DNA of 64,000 nucleotides from Paraspadella gotoi. Its lineage: Eukaryota > Chaetognatha. Below, one piece after another: positions 35,424 to 44,800 of this stretch. The notes under the pieces were generated by a model. It searched no databases, was not told where the DNA came from, and was given only the letters and a program-made list of their open reading frames with translations. The DNA lies in assembly GCA_051294375.1 (NCBI GenBank), contig CM119265.1, positions 10,805,042-10,869,041 of the forward strand, given 5' to 3'. How positions within the stretch are numbered: the stretch's first letter is position 1; every line of letters starts with the position of its first letter. The position numbers and the translations under genes were made by a program.

Positions 35424-36663
35424 TTAACTGACTATCTCAGCCGTAACGATAACTTTAAGTTCCTTGTCTTTTTTGTCTCGATGCGACGACGATGACGACG
35501 ACGACGACGACGAAAGTCTTCGGCAAAACGTCGCCTCTAATTTCATGATCGGTCGCTCGATCGTCGCCGAAACCACGATGGCGCCGAGATACGTGAGAGT
35601 CATGTTGCTGGTGAACATCCAAACCTGGAACGTGGAAATGGTCATTGTCAAGTCATCGCCAATGAAGTGGCCAATACCCGCTCGATGTCACAATAAAGAC
35701 TGGTGAATTCTTACGAAAGAGGCGATTGTGAAATCGAAAGAGGATTGCATCGAATAAGCGAAGCAGATGTGGACGACGTAGTGGAGCAGAAAGGCCGAGT
35801 ATGAGACCCGCGACAATACGATCATGGCCGAGTTGGTCAACAACGCATTCATGGGTCCTAGTGGGGGGGGGTGTTTATAACTTATTTATAGACGGCATTA
35901 AAGCTGCTTTTTAGTTTGCTCTTGAAAATATAAGATTAATTTTTTTCTCGGTACGATCTTTGCGTCGAAAAATGTATAAATTTGTGAAGTAAAATATTGT
36001 CGTAAAATTTCAGTACCTTTTTAATGTACTATAATTAATACTTTAATGTAATTAAAGTAATTTAAGTAATTTAATGTGAAGATATAAAAACTACAGAGAT
36101 CAGGCGAATAATTTTAGCATAACTTCAGCATTTCGCAAGAGCCGCGATAATATACTATCTATGAAAAAAGTATATAACATTTTTAATAAAGGATATCTAT
36201 TCGAAAACTTGTTTGATTTTAAAAAAATCAGAATTTTTCCAGATCTATTTTGAATTTTCTTTTAGTAGCTTCCTTCCATTTTTTTCCAGGTCAAATCGTT
36301 CAGAAGTTACAGGCCAAAAAATATTGTTACTTCAAATGAAAAATGGCAAAAAAATCATATTTGGTTTTCCTCCATTTTTGGTATTTAATTATTTGATTTT
36401 ATTTAGAACAAAGTTTGAAGAGAGATTTAACAACGATTTTATTTCATAGTGAAACGGACATGTTTCGACTCACATACGAGTCTTCTTCAGCGCCAATTCA
36501 ATTTGTGAATTTGAAGAGAATTTTGTGCATAAAAGAAGAGAGAGAGAGAGAGAGAGAGACAGAGCAAAGTTTCCAACACAGAGTTTGAGAGAAAGGATAG
36601 TGTTCAGTTTTTTATTAGGGACAGGTGAAGGTGAGGACAGAGATAGTTTGTGAAAAGAAATTG

Positions 36664-36711
<48 letters not shown>

Positions 36712-39700
36712 TGCCTTAAAATATATTACATTATGAAATGTACAACAATGTTAAAATTTGGTAAACTTTAATAATGAATAATATCAACAATTAACTACAG
36801 TAATAAATTAGTGAAATGAAATAGAAGTTCAGAAATGTGAAATATTATTGTTAGTGAGGGATAGCTAAGTAATTAGGAAAAGGGAAATTTCAAGTAATAA
36901 GAAAGAGCTCAAAAATGAGCTGGCCCCCTTGGTTATGAACAAATGAAAGGCTAGATTGATAAGGTCGGGTCATTGGTGTGTCATTGGCTGAGAGGACAGG
37001 TTGGTGGAGCCTACTAGTGCAGAGCTGGGAAGACTTCCTTGCGGGAAGAAACCAAAGGCTACTCGGATGTCTCTCTGGCCTGGTACGCCTGCCGACTGCC
37101 CTCTTCTTGCCTGCTGGCGAGGTGGGGGCTGTCCATTCTTGCCACTTTCGCGACAGGAGTGGTGGCCTCCCCCCTTCCTCCTGCAGCCGTCGCTTTGGGC
37201 GGCGCTCAGTCCACAGAGGAAGGGAATGAGTTGCTGCAGTTGAAGGAGAGGTATCATCTGCCCATTGCCTGCGCAAGGGTCTCCGCCTATCTCGTTGAGT
37301 GGAGATGGGGGAATCATTGTGCGGACGTGGTGGAGACGGGGCCTCCACCACGCTTTTGATAAGCGAATCATAGCTTGGAGGGAGATCGAATCGTCCTCCA
37401 TCACGGTTCAAAGAGGGCTCGAGGGCTTTGATGTAGATTGCCTCTCTAATACCTCTTGAAAACCAGCTTGGGTCATGGGACAGCACGAGACAGTCTGATT
37501 CTCTGAATAGATGGCCAGTATTAGCCTGTGTTCGGCTATAGCAGATAGGTAGTGGCCTCTAGCGTCACGATAGGGTCTCGTATGCTGCTGGAATCGGTCT
37601 GTTAGAGACTTTCCTGTCTCGCCCACGTATGCTGCTGTGCAGGCTTGGTTGCCCGCCCCTGCACAGGCCGCCCAATAGACGGCTCCTGATGTTTTTGGTC
37701 TGGGGATTTTATCTTTCGGTTTCACCAATAGCTCACGCAGAGAGCCGCGGGCCGTCACTGAGTGGAGATCCCCTGCTTTGCTAGCACCCGCACCAATGAC
37801 TCAGTGATCCCTGGTGGTAGGGGAGGGACAAGTGACCCACGTTCTTTGGGCGCTTCTGCTTATTTCTCATTTTTGAGCTCTTTCTTATTACTTGAAATTT
37901 CCCTTTTCCTAATTACTTAGCTATCCCTCACTAACAATAAATATTTCACATTTCTGAACTTCTATTTCATTTCACTAATTTATTACTGTAGTTAATTGTT
38001 GATATTATTCATTATTAAAGTTTACCAAATTTTAACATTGTTGTACATTTCATAATGTAATATATTTTAAGGCACTGTCTCTCTCTCTCTCTTCTCTCTC
38101 TCTCTCTTCTCTCTCCATTTCAATTTCTTTTCACAAACTATCTCTGTCCTCACCTTCACCTGTCCCTAATAAAAAACTGAACACTATCCTTTCTCTCAAA
38201 CTCTGTGTTGGAAACTTTGCTCTGTCTCTCTCTCTCTCTCTCTCTTCTCTTTATGCACAAAATTCTCTTCAAATTCACAAATTGAATTGGCGCTGAAAGA
38301 AGACTCGTATGTGAGTCGAAACATGTCCGTTTCACTATGAAATAAAAATCGTTGTTAAATCTCTCTTCAAACTTTGTTCTAAACTAAAATCACAACGAAA
38401 CAGAAAGGAAAAAAAACACATTGATTTTATTTCAAATAGAGTTATGAGGATACAGTAATTATTGTTATATGTTATTGACAGAACTGTTCAATATAAGCTG
38501 TCCCTGAGCTTCGGATCAGGCTATAACACAATGTTACTGGCGGGTTAAGCGCCCCGTCCCTCTTAACTGCTAAACGACCACCGGGCTAGAACCCCGGACC
38601 TTTGAGTTGGGAAGCGAATGACTTGCCTCCAGCACCAATGGCCGCTGATGAACGGTTGGTGCATTTTAGTCCACCATAGTTAATTATTTTTTTTTTTTAA
38701 ATTTGGCAATGCTAAAGGACTTGCACTTCTTTTTGGTTCAAAAAAGAGCTATTATACTTATAGCTCTCAGAAAATAGGGAAAGACATACAACATCAAAAT
38801 CGGGTCTGAAAAGAATTACGAATTACATTTCACTGTCATACCTCAATTTGCTGAATGAGAGCATGCCCAGGCAAATACAGGCAGTAGTCGATACCGAAGA
38901 AGGGCATACCAAATATTGAGAATATTTTACCCATGTTTTACATACTTTTTATTGAATAAATAAATTATGTTATATACTTTTTTCCAAGATAGTAGAGGTT
39001 AACACTTCGCGTTGTGGCCGCGACAACCCAGGTTCGATTTCTGGTCTCGGCATTTTTGTAACGAAGTAGGTAACATAATAACAAGTACGAATGAAGTAGA
39101 ATTGAGAATAATAAAAAGACGCGGAAATTTAATTTCACCATAAAAAGTGATAGTTTCCTCGCGTTCCGCCTTTTGTTTGCAATGTTAAGATAACAATTTC
39201 TTTTGTAACTCTTACCGCCTGACCCGAGTTGACAAGCGACGACGATCCAAGACAAGGCCGTGGCCCAGGCGACGCGGGAAAAACTGGCGTAGACGACATT
39301 TTGGGCAGACGACAAAGGAAAGACCTCGTGGTAGGATTTCAGGGGAACGAGGATAAGGAGGGCAAGAAGACCCAAGGAGAGGATCCAGAGGATAGTGGAC
39401 ACCAACTAAACATAGAATTAAAACTGAAAAAAGATTTCTATCAGTCTATGCGAAAAAATTTAACCAGTTTTTGACCGACTTGATATTTCAAGATGGCGGC
39501 GATTTTAGGGCAAGAAGATAATCGTAGGGCGACGATGAAAACACCGGCGAGGATTCCGACGAGAAAGGGACCGATTCGCGCCACGGGGAAGATGTAATTG
39601 AAAGGTGTCCACGCCTGGTCAGTGTCGCTGCAATCCAAAATTAATGAGCGTTAATTAATCATCCGATAAATCTAAAGTGAAAAATTATAAAGGACTCACA

Positions 39701-41803
39701 AGAACATTCCCGACTCATATCGAAAAATCAACGTCGACCAAATCATGTAACCGACGTGGACAAAAATGGCGACCGACGTCAGCGCCGCGCCGGCGATTCG
39801 ACTGAGACAAAAGGGAAAATAAAACAAAAGGCTTACTAGTCATTTATTTGTAAGAATAAATTAATATTATAAGCAAAAGTTTGAAGAAAAAATTAATAAA
39901 GTTGAGAAATTAAATTTAAATTACGATGATATAAAATCTTAATTGATACCTGTAATTTAGAGCGTAGAGAAATAACGGGGACAATAAATAAAACTGCATA
40001 TCGCATGCGAGGTACCAGGAAATGCCGTAGCACTGATAAAACGATAAAAGAAACAAAGAAAAATTATTAAAGTATCGGTAAATATAGCAAGTACATGACA
40101 GTGCGTCTTACCATTCCGTTTTGCAGAAAGTAAGCAATGTTGTTGAGATACAGCAAATTCGTCCACCAGATTTGGCCGCAGACTTGATCAAAGCCCTCGC
40201 GCGGCCAGAGGGGTGAAGTTGTTTTGAGCAGAGGGTTCAGCGAGTACCACAGCCAAACGGTTATCATGTAAAGCGGGGTCAGTCTGAAAAACCAGAAGTT
40301 AAAAGTTAAATTCTCCCAAAAACGAAAATTCAAATGTAGCCGGATGACTTGGAGATTTATTTCATTAATCATATTTAAATGTTATAGATATAGTAGCTTA
40401 TATCTTGTATATTTAGTTTGATAATTAAGTTAGTCCACAAAACGTTATAAAAAAGCTATTTGAAAATCTAAACAAAAAAAAATACGATAAAAATACTCTG
40501 GGAGTGAATAAACGAGAGAGAGAGAGTCTTGATTGAAAGCTTGCAGGGACCTGCTATGTCATTATCTTGTAAGAGTGATGGAGGCCTTAAACCACCAAAG
40601 CCTGTCCAAAGTCAGGGGCAGGATGGCTTGTTTATTGAATGAATGGATAATTTTTATATTGGTGTACCAATTTCATAAAATTCAGCTCCTTGTGTTTTGA
40701 TGCTAGTGCGCGAGTACAATAAGTATTCCCCGATCTAATACTTAAGGGAGTGGTCTTTTCATACAATTGAAACATTCTTTGAAATATTATACCACTTCAT
40801 TGATAGGGAAGCCAGGTACTCTGGGAGTGAATAAACGAGACAGTGAGAGAGTCTTGATTGAAAGCTTGCAGGGACCTGCTATGTCATTATCTTGTAAGAG
40901 TGATGGAGGCCTTAAACCACCAAAGCCTGTCCAAATCGAGGGCAGGATGGCTTGTTTATTGATGAATGGATAATTTTTATATTGGTTGTACCAATTTCAT
41001 AGTCTACCACATTATGCAAATGAGATTTTTCTAATCATTTTGCTACACGCGTAAAATAAAGTCAAAGCGCTTTTATCTCTCCAATCACCTCAAGATTCTG
41101 TGGAGGTAAAAAGTTCCGACGTTGAAATCGTTTCGTCTTTTGGCTTCGACGAAATTGACGGCGACGAGGATTCCCGTGAGAAGGAAGAAGGAGTCGACGG
41201 CGAAGGGAGCCTGGACGAGCAATTGGGCCGGAGCCGAAACCACGCCTACCGAAGACGCGTAGGACGCAAAGTTTCCTGACCGACGGGGAGGTGGTAAGCA
41301 GGCGGGTATATTAAGTTGTGGATTTTCATGGTTTAAAATATTTTTAAAAGTTCTCTAACATTATGTTATAAGAACATCGTATGCACAGGTTATTTAATAT
41401 TTGAATAGAGAGTCTTTGTGGGAAGTACTAGTGCATTTATTATTTGTCAATATTTCAATTCACATAGCGGAATCATTTTTCAAGGCAGTTAAATTACATA
41501 TGATTGAGATGAAAGATCAAAGCATAAGAGAGAGTGGTGCCCTCTAATGTATAAAATTAAAAAATAAATTTACCAAAATATTTTTATTGGTTTTTATGTT
41601 CATGTTTTATATGCTAAATTTTAATTTTCTAAAATTTTATCATTTTCACATCACTCTCAGAGAGAGAGATTGTCTGATTTTTAATCAGGTCAAAATGCTT
41701 GAACAGAGAAAGGGCCCTCCTAAAAAACTTATCTAAACGTCTTTAAAATTAAATATATGGTTTATGTGCGGGGGGGCAGGGCTTAGCCCTTTCTCTGTTC
41801 AGC

Positions 41804-41861
<58 letters not shown>

Positions 41862-44800
41862 ACTCACTTTCGCTTTCAATATTTCAATATTTCTCTCATG
41901 CTTAGATCTTTCATCTCAATCATTTGTAATTGAACTGCCTTGTAAAATGACTCCGCTATGTGAGCTGAAATATTGGCAAAAAATAAATGCACTAGTACTT
42001 CCCAGAAAGACATGTCTCACTCATGAAGGGCATGGCATAGATGATGGTGTGGCCCGCGATGATCCACGCCAGACTGAGGACGCGGATTCCGTCCACGGCC
42101 GCCAGTCGATTTCGTCGTCGACTTTTAAAAAAACAAATGAACAAATGAATTAAAGCTTATTTAATAAACGTGCCAGCTTTAATTTCCAGCGATCTATAAA
42201 TTTATATTTTTCAACTTCCTGTTGTAATTCTAAAAAATATTGATAATAAGTAGATAGCATAAGCACCAGATACTGAAAACAGAACCGAAAAAATGTCAGA
42301 AATTACTAAAGTTAAAGTTGAACAACTCACTCGGAATCAATTCGCGTGATTTCTCTCAAGTTTCGCTGAAAAGAAAAAGCGAATAAAACTTCGAGGAGAA
42401 TTTTATCTTCCGGTTGAGATTTTTTTTCCTCCGTCACTAAAAGCAAAATTTCTTACAATAAATAATGTTTAATTAATTATTAAGTTATTTAATTGATTCT
42501 CGGTGTTGGCAACGCTTGAATATTTATTATTTAATACATATTATTTATTAGTTCAAACTTTCTGTGTATTTTCTTATAGATAACTTTCATCGACGTACTT
42601 TCATAACGAAGTACTCGGAGATTCAAATAGATATTTTGTATAACTTATACTATAAGTAATACAATTTGTCAATGGTCACATTTCATTAATTTATTGTTTC
42701 AATTACTGACCTCTGCTTGGCCGCGCCTCCGCCATCCGGTCGGTGACCGAACCGACTACGATAAACAGTACGAGGATGCAAACGAATCCGCTATAAGCAG
42801 TGAAGAAATTATAAAGGATAATTTATGCTAATATTTTTTAAATTGCCATTTCTATTTTTTTACATGGCGACGATGGCTTTAGTGTCCAGAGTGACATCAG
42901 AATGGCAAGTCGTCGTCGATGTGTCGCCTTCATCCTCATTCGCGGAAAACCCTTGTTATTAAAGAAAAAAATTTTTTCAAAACGATCTGATCATTTGCGA
43001 ATTGATAAAATATCCACCGAATTTTAACAAAATGGCGACGTCCTCTGGTTGACATTTGGCGGGAAAACAGGTGCCGACGACGACGACAGAATCGTTCGTT
43101 AACTTTTCTTGGAGGAGATTTTCATTATGTCGACGTCGTAATGTCGTCACGCAGTGATTTGGCGCTAACAAACTGCATAAAATTACAAAGGATCTTGCAA
43201 CTTCAAATGAGAATGATAATTCCCCTTTGATATTTGAGACTTACCCATTATCCTCACCCTCTGACTCGAAACTCCGCCTCAACCTCAGACATTCGTCGAG
43301 GCTCCCGACCCAAACGTTGGCGCCTTCGAAGAACCCGGCTGAGGGTCGCCCGAAAGCGTCCACCACTGTAAATCGTGTTGAGATGCGTGGGAAGTACAGG
43401 GAGCGGACGAATTGGAATTACTAATTCAATTAGAACTTATAATAGAAGTTTAGAACATTTTACATATATTATATTATATAGTCGCGACAGCGTGGGTAGC
43501 TGTGCAGATATTTTGGGAATTTTCTCTGTTAAATTCTGACTCATTCCTACTAACACCGTTTTCAAATTCAGAAATATACTTTCAGAGAAAGCTATAAAAG
43601 TCTTTTTCTCGCCTTCATGCATATGTTTAACGGTTGTCGTTCATTTTCATTCACGAATTTTTAACTGAAAATTAAGAATCATCTCGCTTCGGGAAATTAC
43701 AAATTGAATTTCGTGAGAAAACTGATTGTGTGGACGACACAAGCTTCTGAGTAAGAATGAATTTATTCTTCAACAAGGCTATAAACAATAAGGGTGAAAA
43801 TGCTCAGATGCTAAGTCTATTACAATGGTATTTACAAGGTCAAACTTGTGTTCGATCCAAAGACTCACAAATCGTGATATCCTTGTTTAAACTTTATTAC
43901 GTCGTCACAAGGATTTACCGTTTATTTATGATCTTTTCTCTACATTCGTCATCGTCGTGATTCAGTTATTTTGTCGAAATTCAGTATTTTTTCAGATTCA
44001 GGTTTTTTCAGATTTCAGATTCGTGGTCTTATTTACGAGTTCCCTGCAAAAAGAATCGAGATGAAGTCAAATGAAAAGAAGAAAGCAAAACAAAAGAAAG
44101 ATAAAAAAGTTAGCAGTGATTACGAAGAGGAAAAGCTCGGATTTGAATCATCAGAAGAAGAAAAAGAAGAAATTCCTCTCGGTTACGAATGTGCCGTCGC
44201 CTCCTCAGACGAAGAAGAGCAGCAGCATCAACCACCATCAAGGATACCGACACCGAAACGTTCGGCGACGCCACCAGCTCCTCTCGAAATACAAGACAAA
44301 CGTATAGTTGTAATCAAAAAGAAAATTGAGAGTAAGCAGTTTGTAAGCGCGACGAAACCCGACTTGAGTGCGAAGGAATGGAAAAAGGAAATCTTTACAG
44401 CAGCTAGGATTTTTTGATCAGAAATCGCGGGAGAAAAGTTCGTAGAACGAATTGCAGCCTGCGCCCAATGATGACAGCAAAAGTCGCGACTTATTTCGAC
44501 ACGAGCATCGCACACGCTAACATTCGTAATATTCTGGCACGCTTCAAAGAATTATGGTCAATGGACGAGAAGAAAATATTTATAAAGATTGCGATGAAAA
44601 AGCCAAAACACGTGGAACTGACAATTTGGTGTGAACTTCTTGGTTTCCCCCCTCAAGAGCCTTTAATGGTCGTTGGACGAGATACGCCGTCAATCCGAAA
44701 CATCGCTCGTGCCAATCCCTCAATGATACCAATGCTTATGAAGACCATTGGATCGATATTCAAAGCCACGGAGAAAGATAAACTGAAATTAATCCGCTCT

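Larger units (their letters stand above)
36390..38425 (-). mobile_element. Penelope-like retroelement 2 with ~500-bp inverted termini, in an acyltransferase intron
   Basis: 36,390-36,920 and 37,866-38,425 are long inverted repeats: the right arm runs CTCATTTTTGAGCTCTTTCT through CT microsatellites and the hammerhead to TTCTAAACTAAAATCACAAC and AACGAAACAGAAAGGAAAA. The centre (36,890-37,840) encodes on the minus strand the GIY-YIG endonuclease. The element occupies the ~3.4-kb intron between exons 39,216 and 35,857 of the NRF-6-like gene, on the same strand as that gene. Confidence 0.85.

Noticed and set aside
36978-37459. Several plus-strand ORFs in the Penelope-like element
   Set aside because: They are antisense shadows of the GIY-YIG coding strand, which shows the real motifs.
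41764-42153. 129-codon ORF containing polySer/Leu
   Set aside because: Driven by the (CT)26 microsatellite and antisense to a verified acyltransferase exon.
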